In this document: piece by piece, positions 17,480-25,036 of the stretch
How positions within the stretch are numbered: the first letter of the stretch is position 1
Layout: every line of letters begins with the position of its first letter
Source of the DNA: Candidatus Blautia faecipullorum
GTDB lineage: Bacteria > Bacillota > Clostridia > Lachnospirales > Lachnospiraceae
NCBI GenBank assembly: GCA_019115125.1
Contig: DXEG01000001.1
Span: forward strand, 23,420 to 87,419
DNA: 64,000 nt
Direction: 5' to 3'
The notes under the pieces: generated by a model
What the model was told of the DNA's origin: nothing
Databases searched by the model: none
What the model saw: only the letters and a program-made list of their open reading frames with translations
Made by a program: the position numbers and the translations under genes

Positions 17480-17524
17480 GGAAAGTTCAATCGGACATCC
17501 AACGGATGGCCGGTGGAACTTTCC
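17480..17524. repeat. Inverted repeat just after the relaxase gene
   Basis: GGAAAGTTC / GAACTTTCC arms (17480-17488, 17516-17524) enclosing a smaller CCGG-type stem, directly downstream of the relaxase stop. No T-run on either strand. It could be a transcription end or a replication-related structure. Confidence 0.5.
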
Positions 17525-17528
17525 TCTG

Positions 17529-18464
17529 CTATCGTCTTATTTCTGGATTGTTTCGCTCTGGCTCTATCTCTTTTTTAATCTCTCTGTCTGGATTGTTTTT
17601 TTCTGGCTCTGGATATTCTCCATAACCTTTACTTGCATAAAAGCATTGCTTTTCATACTGCATGAAAGTAATTCCCTGTTCTCTGCAATATTCTTCAATC
17701 TTCAAATTGTGTTGATGTGATTGTTCAGCCTTTTCATATGCTTTATCAAGCTGTTTTTGTATATCCTTTAACTTCTCATTCTTAGCTAACAGTCGCTGTC
17801 TTTCCTGCTCAATTTCTTTCTTAAAGTCTTGATTTTCCTTATACTCTCGTACAGACATTTTCTTTCTATGTTCTTTCTCTGGGTCTGTACGTTCTAAGTT
17901 TTTATCAGGGCATCGTTCTTTCATATGCTCATAAAATCTGTCTTGAAAGCCCTTAAAATAATCTTTTCCCTTTTGGTGCTGAGTTACATTAAATGATTTG
18001 CTCCCATCTTCTTTTTCATGTATCGGCAACATGGAAGTATGACAATGAGGTAAGCCCTTTTCATCAAAATGTATTCTACTATCCACTACATGAAAAGTTG
18101 GATATTCTTCCTTTAAGAAATCTAGTCCAGCCTTAAAATATTCTATTTGTTCTTCCCTTGTCATGCTTGCTATCAGGTCATGGCTAGCCCCCATTACAAA
18201 ACAAGACAGCACTTTTGTAGCGTTCCTATCGCTTGTTGTATCTATATTGAATCTTCCGCCAATATGTTCCTGCTCTTTGTATGCTGTCACATATGCCCTA
18301 AATGTCTTATATTCGTCCGCTTTATTATCATGTTCCAATATTACATTATGCGAAGATTTGGCAGGGTCATAATTTACATGGCTTAAATCCTTGACGCACA
18401 AAGTGCGTTCCTGTTCTCTCTCCACACTGTTTGCGTCCTTGCAGTTATAATTTTCACACGTCAT
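17529..18464 (-). CDS. MobV-type relaxase (Pre/Mob plasmid recombination protein)
   Basis: 311 aa. The metal-binding triad region VDSRIHFDEKGLPHCHTSML matches the HxDE...PHxH motif of MobV relaxases, and LSHVNYDP matches the conserved NYD region. The C-terminal third is a charged coiled coil (~205-265). It would nick oriT to start transfer. Odd: the N-terminus (NSVEREQERT) has no HNxR motif, where the nucleophilic His of MobM (pMV158) sits, and the ATG lacks a close Shine-Dalgarno (AAGGAGG is ~26 bases up, with a stop between). It may be N-terminally altered or inactive. An oriT-like palindrome lies just upstream. Confidence 0.8.
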   Translation of the reverse strand: MTCENYNCKDANSVEREQERTLCVKDLSHVNYDPAKSSHNVILEHDNKADEYKTFRAYVTAYKEQEHIGGRFNIDTTSDRNATKVLSCFVMGASHDLIASMTREEQIEYFKAGLDFLKEEYPTFHVVDSRIHFDEKGLPHCHTSMLPIHEKEDGSKSFNVTQHQKGKDYFKGFQDRFYEHMKERCPDKNLERTDPEKEHRKKMSVREYKENQDFKKEIEQERQRLLAKNEKLKDIQKQLDKAYEKAEQSHQHNLKIEEYCREQGITFMQYEKQCFYASKGYGEYPEPEKNNPDREIKKEIEPERNNPEIRR

Positions 18465-18500
18465 TATTGCTATATTGATTAGCTATCAGCCTCCTTATAA

Positions 18501-18539
18501 ATTATCGTATAGGGCATATAGCACGCCCTACATGATAAT
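18501..18539. other. Candidate oriT palindrome
   Basis: Nested inverted repeat: ATTATC (18501-18506) / GATAAT (18534-18539) outside TAGGGC (18510-18515) / GCCCTA (18525-18530), directly followed by the CATG seen next to MobV nick-site palindromes. It lies 37 bases before the relaxase start, the usual place for a MobV oriT. Assignment is by position and shape only. Confidence 0.45.
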
Positions 18540-18582
18540 TATATAATTCCAGCCCCACCGACCGCAACAGTTCGATAGAGAA

Positions 18583-18623
18583 CCCACTCTGTCGATAAAT
18601 CGACGTGGGCAGGGGAAATCCCC
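18583..18623. repeat. Paired hairpins in the element's non-coding core
   Basis: CCCAC-TCT-GTCGA-TAAA-TCGAC-GTGGG (18583-18608) followed at once by GGGG-AAAT-CCCC (18612-18623). Such stacked hairpins are common in rolling-circle origins; function unproven. Confidence 0.45.
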
Positions 18624-18652
18624 TTGACCCCTTTTCAAGTTCACAGATCGTT

Positions 18653-18748
18653 CAGACTTTGATCTATTGCTTCAGCAGATTTTCTATTATACAATCAATG
18701 TATAAGGTAACAGGAAGAAACCTGCTGGTGCGAATCCAGTCAAGTCTG
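18653..18748 (+). ncRNA. Candidate structured RNA or origin upstream of the replication-type gene
   Basis: A 7-bp outer stem CAGACTT (18653) / AAGTCTG (18742) closes a multibranch holding three clear hairpins: TTATACA-ATCAA-TGTATAA, CAGG-AAGAAA-CCTG and CTGG-TGCGAAT-CCAG. The last loop and the order AGGAA...GGTGCGAATCC...CTGTAA recall the core of cobalamin riboswitches, but the CCCCGC segment is missing. An alternative pairing AGGAAGAA / TTCTTCCT (18712 / 18752) would break the outer stem. A hairpin AAGGGG...CCCCTT lies at 18787-18808. Identity is open. Confidence 0.35.
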
Positions 18749-19019
18749 TAATTCTTCCTTTCAGTATTGCGTTTCAAACTTGTCTAAAAGGGGTTATTAG
18801 TAGCCCCTTAATATTTATCAATGTATGTTCCTCTGGACTCTGCAAAGACTCATCAAGGACTCTTGTATTGTAGCGTCTGGTAAGATATTTTGATGTTTTT
18901 TGCTTATATGTCTTGTGAAATGATATGTTGATTTATATTGTAGAGTGCTTTATTGTTCTGTACTTTGATGTACTCTCCTAATACTAAAATATATATGATA
19001 CTGAAAGGAAAATCGAAAT

Positions 19020-19664
19020 ATGAATAAGAAAGAAAAGAAAACCGCTATAGAAAAAAGAGAAAAACTGGATAACTCTGTACTTGCTGAAATCAACCAAAAA
19101 TATCCTAAAGTCAGCGTAAACGGAGTTGCATACGACTTAGGGCTAACCTACTTTACAATAGAAACGGACTATTTATCATCTGTCAATGTGCGTAAGCTAA
19201 TCAAAGCACAGGGCGCAGAAGTAATCGCAGTTATTTGTTTCTTCCGACAGGAGATGTGCCAACCTTATGGCTGGTATTGTAAGGTTGATAAGGATAATCT
19301 TGAAAACCTTATTGAACGATGTGCATTTACTCTCAAAATGAATGAGGAAGAAGTCCAAAACCACTACCAAGCCTTAATTGATAACCAAATCTTTTTCTTG
19401 CTAAATGATGAAAAAGGCTCATACCTAGCTGACACACAACAGCTTTTCAACTTTGAGATTTTAAACAACTCCCGTATTGTGGACAGAGAACGAAAAGCGA
19501 AAGCGAGAAAAAAGGCAAAAGAACAGGAGCAAGAACAGGAACAAGAAGAAATTGAAGATACCACTCCCGAAACACCTGTCAAAGCACCTTTGGAAGAAAT
19601 ACCCAAAATATCTGCTGACGAATTTCTTCTTTTCAATGAAGATGAAAATGAGATATTCTTTTAA
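19020..19664 (+). CDS. Replication-type protein with a DUF4373-like N-terminal domain
   Basis: 214 aa. Residues ~42-135 (YFTIETDYLSSVNVRKLIKA ... LIERCAFTLKMNEEEVQNHY) read like the winged-helix DUF4373/Lin1244 domain found at the start of phage and plasmid replication initiators. The C-terminal part is Glu/Gln/Lys-rich with a run of QE repeats (~165-180) and ends in an acidic tail. AAAGGA lies 9 bases before ATG. It lies opposite the relaxase, past a ~550-base structured gap, so it may drive copying of the excised element. The domain call is a judgement by eye. Confidence 0.5.
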   Translation: MNKKEKKTAIEKREKLDNSVLAEINQKYPKVSVNGVAYDLGLTYFTIETDYLSSVNVRKLIKAQGAEVIAVICFFRQEMCQPYGWYCKVDKDNLENLIERCAFTLKMNEEEVQNHYQALIDNQIFFLLNDEKGSYLADTQQLFNFEILNNSRIVDRERKAKARKKAKEQEQEQEQEEIEDTTPETPVKAPLEEIPKISADEFLLFNEDENEIFF

Positions 19665-19671
19665 TGCTAAG

Positions 19672-19699
19672 CCACTGGCAAGTACGCTAGTGGTTTTTT
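19672..19699 (+). terminator. Terminator of the replication-type gene
   Basis: CCACTGGC-AAGTAC-GCTAGTGG stem with one G-T pair, then six T, 8 bases after the stop. Confidence 0.9.
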
Positions 19700-19710
19700 A
19701 GATTTATTAA

Positions 19711-19755
19711 GAAAAAGAGTTCTTTCGGAATCACAGCGTGATTCCGGAAGAGCTC
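19711..19755 (-). terminator. Terminator of the serine recombinase gene
   Basis: On the minus strand an 18-bp stem (GAGCTCTTCCGGAATCAC with two wobble pairs) followed by TTTTTCTT, just after the recombinase stop. Confidence 0.88.
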
Positions 19756-19762
19756 TTGCGGA

Positions 19763-21295
19763 TTAAATTTTCCAAACAATTTCAATTTCTCCATTTTCAA
19801 ATAGCGAAACTTTTTCTATAAGTTCATTTGCTATCTTCTTTTTTTCTTCGTCTGATAACTCTATAAATAGAATATCTTCATAATCTGCCAATTGTTCTGT
19901 GAAGAAATCTCCTTTTAATCGTAATTGGTTAATATGCGCTTGCTTTTCTTTGATTTTTTCAGCGACTTCTTTTATATCTATTTGTAGTGCTAATTCGATA
20001 AGTCTTTGAATATCTTGTTCTTCTTTTTCAATCTCAATTTTGATGTTAGACCATTCATGTTTTTTGTTCTGATGTATTCTCTCGATGTCTGATATATGTT
20101 CTTGTATTTTATTAGCTACCTTTGATTTCAACTGTTCAAATGTAATATTTTTAACGCTAAAAGTCGCATCACATTCGTGCATAACTGATTTACCAAAGCA
20201 AGAAAGATATTTATGTTCGTGACTATAAATTCTAATACCATAGCCACATTTCCCACATTTTACAAGACCAGCTAGCCATTCCATTTTAGAAGGTTTATTA
20301 CCTCTTGCCATTTGCTTATTTTTTGCAAGTCTATTCTGAATTTTTATATATTCCTTGCTTGTGATAAATCCTTGAATATTCGTCAAATATACAACACAAT
20401 CTTTGTAATAATCTGCCGTATATTTCTTGCCTGTCTTATTACAAATCAAATGTGCAGTATGTTGACCGTTCCAATCTTCAATGTTATTTAAAATCGTACA
20501 ATTAAGTGATTGAAAATAATAGTATAATGTCTGGTCTGCAATAACATAAATAGGATTTCGTAAAACATTCAAAACTAAAGTTGTTCTAAAGTTTTTACCT
20601 TTACGAGCCTTATAACCTAATTCTTCTAAATCACGAACAATTCTAACAAGAGAAATATTGTCATTGTTATAATACTTGTCGTACATAATTTTGACTGCTT
20701 CAATCTCTGTTGAATTGTATTCTAACATAGGCGGTTTACTGGCTTTCCTTACATTACACCCGAACGGAGCAGGTCCACCAGGCCACCGACCATCTCTTTC
20801 TATCCTTGAATAGTAATTATCAGTTATACGCATTTGTATAGTTTCTCTTTCAAGTTGAGCAAATACAACAATAATCCCAAGCATAGCCCTGCCTGTTGGG
20901 GTATCTGTATTAAACTGGTCATTTACACTAAAAAAAGCACAATCATTATTTTTAAGAATTTCGTATGTATCGTAAAAATCAACCGTTGAGCGTGAAAATC
21001 TATCAAGTTTATAAACAATGATTTTATAAATCTTACCGTTTTTCACATCTTTAAGCATTTGTTGAAATGCAGGGCGGTCTGTATTTTTTCCAGAAAATCC
21101 TTTATCTTCATAAGTTTTAAATAATTCATTATCATTTAGAAATTTTTTGCATTCGTTGATTTGTGTTTCAATGCTTATACTGTCTTTTTTATCAACCGAT
21201 TGACGAGCATAAATAGCAACACGCCGAGCAGGTTCAACGCCCCAATAGTCTTTTTCTTCAGTATGTTTCTGTTTGTAAAAATCTAATCTACCCAT
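19763..21295 (-). CDS. Large serine recombinase (integrase of the mobile element)
   Basis: 510 aa. Resolvase catalytic domain first (~22-170): RRVAIYARQSVDKK gives nucleophile Ser33, and YKLDRFSRSTVDFYDT the helix with catalytic Arg residues. Then the recombinase domain (~185-290, GGPAPFGCN...), a zinc ribbon (CGKCGYGI...C...C, ~345-375) and a long coiled coil (~395-450). This layout is that of Tn4451/TndX-type integrases. The ATG at 21295 has GAGGTG 7 bases up; an in-frame GTG three codons earlier has no RBS. Its 5' end faces hydF, so the right attachment site should lie between 21300 and 21436. Confidence 0.95.
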   Translation of the reverse strand: MGRLDFYKQKHTEEKDYWGVEPARRVAIYARQSVDKKDSISIETQINECKKFLNDNELFKTYEDKGFSGKNTDRPAFQQMLKDVKNGKIYKIIVYKLDRFSRSTVDFYDTYEILKNNDCAFFSVNDQFNTDTPTGRAMLGIIVVFAQLERETIQMRITDNYYSRIERDGRWPGGPAPFGCNVRKASKPPMLEYNSTEIEAVKIMYDKYYNNDNISLVRIVRDLEELGYKARKGKNFRTTLVLNVLRNPIYVIADQTLYYYFQSLNCTILNNIEDWNGQHTAHLICNKTGKKYTADYYKDCVVYLTNIQGFITSKEYIKIQNRLAKNKQMARGNKPSKMEWLAGLVKCGKCGYGIRIYSHEHKYLSCFGKSVMHECDATFSVKNITFEQLKSKVANKIQEHISDIERIHQNKKHEWSNIKIEIEKEEQDIQRLIELALQIDIKEVAEKIKEKQAHINQLRLKGDFFTEQLADYEDILFIELSDEEKKKIANELIEKVSLFENGEIEIVWKI

Positions 21296-21361
21296 TTTTT
21301 GCACCTCGTTAATTGTATTCTAGCACATATAGGCTATATTTACAATTATACATAAGGTTAA

Positions 21362-21416
21362 AGCCTCTGGATATCGGCATCATTTTTGTAAAAGAAATTA
21401 TCTGGAATCAGAGGCT
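21362..21416. repeat. Long-loop inverted repeat at the element/hydF border
   Basis: AGCCTCTG (21362-21369) / CAGAGGCT (21409-21416) with a 39-base loop, just downstream of the hydF stop on its strand. It may be a hydF terminator arm split by, or adjacent to, the integration point. Confidence 0.35.
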
Positions 21417-21435
21417 GACGCGCGGCTTTTCCGGC

Positions 21436-22698
21436 CTACGGAAGGAGCCGGAGGATATCCGGGAAAGGTTCCAGGCTTCTTTTGAGGATTCCGGTGATCC
21501 GGGCGATGAGTATGCCGTAATTTGTAATGGGGACATTCTGGTCCCGGCAGCAGGCAATCCGGTATTTCATTTCTCTTTCATTGAGCATACAGCCTCCGCA
21601 GTGTACCACCAGCCTGTATCCGCTTACATCTTCCGGAAATTCCGTGCCGGAGACAAAAACAAATTCAGGAGATTTTCCGGTGTACTGACGGATCCATCCC
21701 GGGATTTTTACAGTGCCGATGTCGTCGCACTGGCGGTGGTGGGTACAGCCCTCCGCAATGAGGATCTTATCTCCGTCCTGAAGCTGGTCAAGGGCAGCGG
21801 CGCCCTGGACGGCGGTCTGAAGATCTCCTTTATATCTGGCGAACAGAATGGAAAAAGAAGTCAGAGGTATATCCCCGGGAACATCCTGAGAAACCCGGGC
21901 GAAGGCCTGACTGTCCGTGACTACCAGACGTGGACGGACGCCTTTATCCAGAAGGTTCTCTAAAGAGTCCTTTAGTTCGGTATCTCGAACCACCACGGAA
22001 AGTCCGCCGTGCTCCAGAATGTCCCGGATCGTCTGCTGCTGCGGCAGGATCAGCCGCCCTTTTGGAGCTGCTTTGTCAATGGGGACCACAAGGACGATCA
22101 GATCCAGAGGGGACATCAGATCCCCGATCAGCGGATATTTATGCGTATCCTCCGGCTTCAGAGACGCGATCAGCTCCTTTAGTTCGTAAATGTTTGTTTT
22201 CTGTGAGGCGCTGACCAGAATAGAGTGAGCGTCGGAGAATGGAGCGTCCTCTCTGCCGGAGAGCGCGCTGGGCACCGCAGAGGCTGCGTCTGTATCGTCT
22301 GAAAGCAGATCGCACTTGTTATAAACCACCACATAGGGGATTCCCTTTTCCTGGAAACGCCGGATCAGGGCATCTTCGGGAACGCCCTTTCCTACAGTGC
22401 TGTCCACTACAAGCACCGCGATATCTGTTTTGTTCAGTACCTGGTAACTTTTTTTTACTCTGAGAGAGCCAAGCTCTCCTTCATCATCAATACCCGGAGT
22501 ATCAATGACCATTACCGGTCCCAGCGGAAGAAGCTCCATTGTTTTATATACAGGGTCGGTGGTAGTGCCTTTCACGTCAGAGACAATGGCAAGCTCCTGA
22601 CCAGTCACGGCGTTGATGATACTGGATTTTCCCGCGTTGCGCCTTCCAAAAAAGCTGATATGTACCCGTTCAGAGGCAGGTGTCTGATTCATTCCCAT
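21436..22698 (-). CDS. hydF: [FeFe]-hydrogenase maturation GTPase HydF
   Basis: 420 aa. GTPase domain first (P-loop GRRNAGKSS at ~18, TPGID at ~66, NKCD at ~131), then dimerisation domain, then an iron-sulfur domain with CTHH near 305 and HCGGC near 355, the CxHx(n)HCxxC cluster ligands of HydF. It is the scaffold on which the H-cluster 2Fe precursor is carried to the hydrogenase. RBS GGAGGA 7 bases before ATG. HydE, HydG and a hydrogenase are not in the window, so the gene stands alone. It ends ~140 bases from the serine recombinase start. Confidence 0.95.
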   Translation of the reverse strand: MGMNQTPASERVHISFFGRRNAGKSSIINAVTGQELAIVSDVKGTTTDPVYKTMELLPLGPVMVIDTPGIDDEGELGSLRVKKSYQVLNKTDIAVLVVDSTVGKGVPEDALIRRFQEKGIPYVVVYNKCDLLSDDTDAASAVPSALSGREDAPFSDAHSILVSASQKTNIYELKELIASLKPEDTHKYPLIGDLMSPLDLIVLVVPIDKAAPKGRLILPQQQTIRDILEHGGLSVVVRDTELKDSLENLLDKGVRPRLVVTDSQAFARVSQDVPGDIPLTSFSILFARYKGDLQTAVQGAAALDQLQDGDKILIAEGCTHHRQCDDIGTVKIPGWIRQYTGKSPEFVFVSGTEFPEDVSGYRLVVHCGGCMLNEREMKYRIACCRDQNVPITNYGILIARITGILKRSLEPFPDILRLLP

Positions 22699-22900
22699 AA
22701 GTATTTCCTCCTGACCGTTGAAGATTTTAGAAAAATGATTCTGTACAGAAAAGCGTTTGATTCCATGCTGACGTTTTTCTGTACGTCTGTTTCAGATATT
22801 TCTGAGTCTGAGTATAGCAAAAACGGCGCTTAAATTCAATGAACTAACGCGGCAGCGCGGAAGAAAAAAAGTTACTGTTCAGATCCAGCACCGTAGTCGG

Positions 22901-22931
22901 CTTAAAATGGGCTGGATTCTGTTACAGTTCA
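22901..22931. repeat. Dispersed repeat A, copy 1
   Basis: CTTAAAATGGGCTGGATT followed by CTGTTACAGTTCA. The first 18 bases recur exactly, inverted, at 33692-33709, and the TTACAGTTCA part also follows there. Confidence 0.75.
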
Positions 22932-22987
22932 GCCCGCGCCATTCGTAAAACCGCACTGCGTGCTTACTGTGGCTGACGCCACTGTTT

Positions 22988-23050
22988 TATATTATAGGAA
23001 AGCACTCTAAATTGTTCTAAACTGTAATATACATACTTTCCTATAATATA
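22988..23050. repeat. MITE-like palindrome, copy 1
   Basis: Perfect 15-bp terminal inverted repeats (TATATTATAGGAAAG / CTTTCCTATAATATA) around 33 bases. A near-identical copy lies at 31121-31183, and a related shorter one at 38207-38262. Confidence 0.85.
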
Positions 23051-23071
23051 AATGCTCCGCTGTGGATGCGA

Positions 23072-23142
23072 CCAGATGCATGTGGAATTATGACTGCCTG
23101 CGGCAGTCTGCATCTGGCGCGCAAAGTGTGCTCGCACACTTT
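23072..23142. repeat. Hairpin repeat B, copy 1
   Basis: CCAGATGCA / TGCATCTGG (23072-23080, 23109-23117) enclosing GACTGCC-TGC-GGCAGTC, then AAAGTGTG-CTCG-CACACTTT (23123-23142). Copies 2 and 3 are at 31205-31275 and 33995-34106. Confidence 0.85.
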
Positions 23143-23270
23143 GTTCCTTATAAACGGGCGCTCAGCTCATACAGATGTCCGTTCACAAAAACATGCAGGC
23201 ATGTTTTATGCTTCCCGACCACTGTATGGCTGAACTGATACAAATAAGTTTATATTATTCACGCAGGCTA

Positions 23271-23298
23271 TTGCAATTTGTAAAAAACATGGTACAAT
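23271..23298 (+). promoter_or_regulatory. Promoter of the amino-acid ABC transporter
   Basis: TTGCAA, 16-base spacer, TACAAT. About 150 bases before the binding-protein gene, leaving a long leader. Confidence 0.6.
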
Positions 23299-23447
23299 TA
23301 GAACCATAATTTCAAGGGAGAGTTCTGTATTTGTGGGAAATATTTCAAACACAGGCGCTTCCGGACAACTGTGTTTCACAGTGAGCTTTATACATTGAAA
23401 TGTATAAATATGCCTGCTTTCCATAGCGGGCCAAAAGGAGGAAAAGA

Positions 23448-24236
23448 TTGAAAATGAAAAACATGAAGAAATTTACAGCATTAGCATTAAGCGCGGCTAT
23501 GACAGCTTCCATGGCGGTATCCGTATCCGCGGCGGTAGAATCCAAGGACGATCTTCCGGGAAAGACCATCGGCGTTCAGCTTGGAACTACCGGAGATCTG
23601 GAGGCTTCCGAGTATGAGGCGGAGGGCGCTACCGTAGAGCGCTACAGCAAGGGAAGCGAAGCCGTTCAGGCGCTGAAGGCAGGACAGGTGGACTGCGTGA
23701 TTATCGACTCCCAGCCTGCTCAGAAGTTTGTGGAAGCCAACGATGATCTGAAGATCCTCGACGATCCTTTTGTAGACGAGCAGTACGCGATCTGCCTGGC
23801 AAAGGACAATGAGGAGCTTCTGGAGGAGATCAACGGCGCTCTCAATGAGCTCAAAGAGGACGGCACCATCGACAGCATCATGGATAATTACATCGGAGAG
23901 GATGTCGGCAAGACTCCCTACGAGTCTCCTGAGGATGTGGACCGCTCCAAGGGCGAGCTGGTAATGGCGACCAATGCGGAATTCGAGCCCTATGAGTATC
24001 ATGAAGGCGACGAGATCGTGGGAATCGACGCGGATATCGCTCAGGCGATCTGCGATAAGCTTGGCTACGAGCTGAAGATCGAGGATATGGAGTTTGACGC
24101 GATCCTTCCCGCTGTTCAGTCCGGCAAGGCGGATTTCGGCGCTGCAGGAATGACGGTGACAGAGGATCGTCAGGCAAGCGTAAACTTTACCGATACCTAC
24201 GCAAACGCGAGCCAGGTAATCATTGTGAAGAAGTAA
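23448..24236 (+). CDS. Amino-acid ABC transporter binding protein, circularly permuted
   Basis: 262 aa (TTG start 7 bases after AAAGGAGG; an ATG two codons on is the alternative). Signal peptide 1-29 ends SVSAA with no lipobox Cys. Residues 33-150 (SKDDLPGKTIGVQLGTTGDL ... LKEDGTIDSIMDNYIG) are what is normally the second lobe of a family 3 binding protein; residues 169-262 (GELVMATNAEFEPYEYHEGD ... MTVTEDRQASVNFTDTY, ASQVIIVKK) are normally the first. The linker 151-168 joins the old C- and N-termini. Ligand residues (Arg of TEDR, GTTGD, IIDS) are kept. It should capture a polar amino acid for the permease and ATPase that follow. Confidence 0.9.
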   Translation: MKMKNMKKFTALALSAAMTASMAVSVSAAVESKDDLPGKTIGVQLGTTGDLEASEYEAEGATVERYSKGSEAVQALKAGQVDCVIIDSQPAQKFVEANDDLKILDDPFVDEQYAICLAKDNEELLEEINGALNELKEDGTIDSIMDNYIGEDVGKTPYESPEDVDRSKGELVMATNAEFEPYEYHEGDEIVGIDADIAQAICDKLGYELKIEDMEFDAILPAVQSGKADFGAAGMTVTEDRQASVNFTDTYANASQVIIVKK

Positions 24237-24281
24237 CTATCGGGATCCTATTTCCGGGAGGAGAACAACCGGAACACATAC

Positions 24282-24312
24282 AGAGCTGTTGACGATCGCC
24301 AACAGCTCTTTT
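24282..24312 (+). terminator. Attenuating hairpin between binding protein and permease
   Basis: AGAGCTGTTG / CAACAGCTCT with a TTTT tail. A leaky terminator here would keep binding-protein mRNA in excess over permease, a common arrangement. Confidence 0.75.
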
Positions 24313-24337
24313 GCTGAGGAAAGCAGGGAGAAACCAA

Positions 24338-25036
24338 ATGATATTGGCAGATATTAAACAGGATTTTTATTTGAATTTTATTAAGGAAGACCGCTATATG
24401 TGGCTGGTGGACGGATTAAAAACCACCCTCATCATCACATTATTCGCGGTGATCGTTGGGATCGTCCTGGGATTTCTTGTGGCGATCATCCGTTCTTCCC
24501 ATGATAAGTCCGGACGCTTTAAGATTTTGAACGCCGTTTGCCGCGTTTATCTTACGGTGATCCGCGGTACGCCTACTATGATCCAGCTTCTGATCATGAA
24601 TTTTGTTATCTTCGGATCAGTGAGCATGAATAAAATTGTCGTAGGAGGCCTGGCGTTCGGAATCAATTCCGGCGCCTATGTGGCTGAGATCGTCCGCTCC
24701 GGGATCATGTCCATCGACCAGGGACAGACGGAGGCGGGCCGCAGCCTGGGGCTGAATTTTACCCAGACCATGCGCCTGATCATTATGCCGCAGGCGTTCA
24801 AAAATGTTCTTCCGGCGCTGGTAAACGAGTTTATCGTGCTGATCAAGGAGACGTCTATTATCGGATATATCGGCATGATGGATCTTACAAAGGGAGCGAT
24901 GCTTATCCAGAGCCGTACATACAACGCTTTCTGGCCCCTTATGGCCGCGGCGGCGATCTATCTGGCGCTGGTAATGTTCCTGACCTTTGTTATGAATAAG
25001 CTGGAGAGGAGGCTGAGAACCAATGAGCGTAAATAA
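24338..25036 (+). CDS. Polar amino-acid ABC transporter permease
   Basis: 232 aa, PAAT/HisMQ family. Membrane helices ~24-46 ([20 protein letters not shown]), ~60-110 and ~195-220. The EAA loop [25 protein letters not shown] contacts the ATPase, and [11 protein letters not shown] is also family-typical. Only one permease gene is present, so it would work as a homodimer. CAGGGAG 7 bases before the ATG at 24338 decides the start. Its end overlaps the ATPase gene by 14 bases. Confidence 0.95.
   Translation: MILADIKQDFYLNFIKEDRYMWLVDGLKTTLIITLFAVIVGIVLGFLVAIIRSSHDKSGRFKILNAVCRVYLTVIRGTPTMIQLLIMNFVIFGSVSMNKIVVGGLAFGINSGAYVAEIVRSGIMSIDQGQTEAGRSLGLNFTQTMRLIIMPQAFKNVLPALVNEFIVLIKETSIIGYIGMMDLTKGAMLIQSRTYNAFWPLMAAAAIYLALVMFLTFVMNKLERRLRTNERK

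Larger units (their letters stand above)
16600..21360. mobile_element. Probable integrative mobilizable element (~4.7 kb)
   Basis: An AT-rich block with a MobV-type relaxase, oriT-like palindrome, replication-type protein, membrane-protein cargo and large serine recombinase, inserted between dapF and hydF. Ends are approximate: the left lies in 16567-16973 and the right in 21300-21436. There are no conjugation (type IV secretion) genes, so it would need a helper. hydF and dapF are intact, so insertion did not break either. Confidence 0.75.
22699..23447. other. Long gap with repeats and the ABC-transporter promoter
   Basis: No gene in ~750 bases. It holds a GTACAGAAA/TTTCTGTAC inverted repeat (22743-22783) in the hydF leader, a segment shared with 33.7 kb (22901-22931), a 64-base palindrome (22988-23050), a hairpin repeat (23072-23142), and the promoter and leader of the amino-acid transporter (23271 on). 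The leader has a small TATACATT/AATGTATA hairpin at ~23390-23408. Confidence 0.7.

Noticed and set aside
16600-21360. Prophage
   Set aside because: No capsid, tail, terminase or lysis genes; the relaxase and oriT-like site point to a mobilizable element.
16694-21384. ATGATGCC / GGCATCAT as attachment-site repeats of the element
   Set aside because: The 8-mer is inverted rather than direct and too short to be significant.
22840-23150. CRISPR array
   Set aside because: The palindromes are not regularly spaced direct repeats and there are no cas genes in the window.
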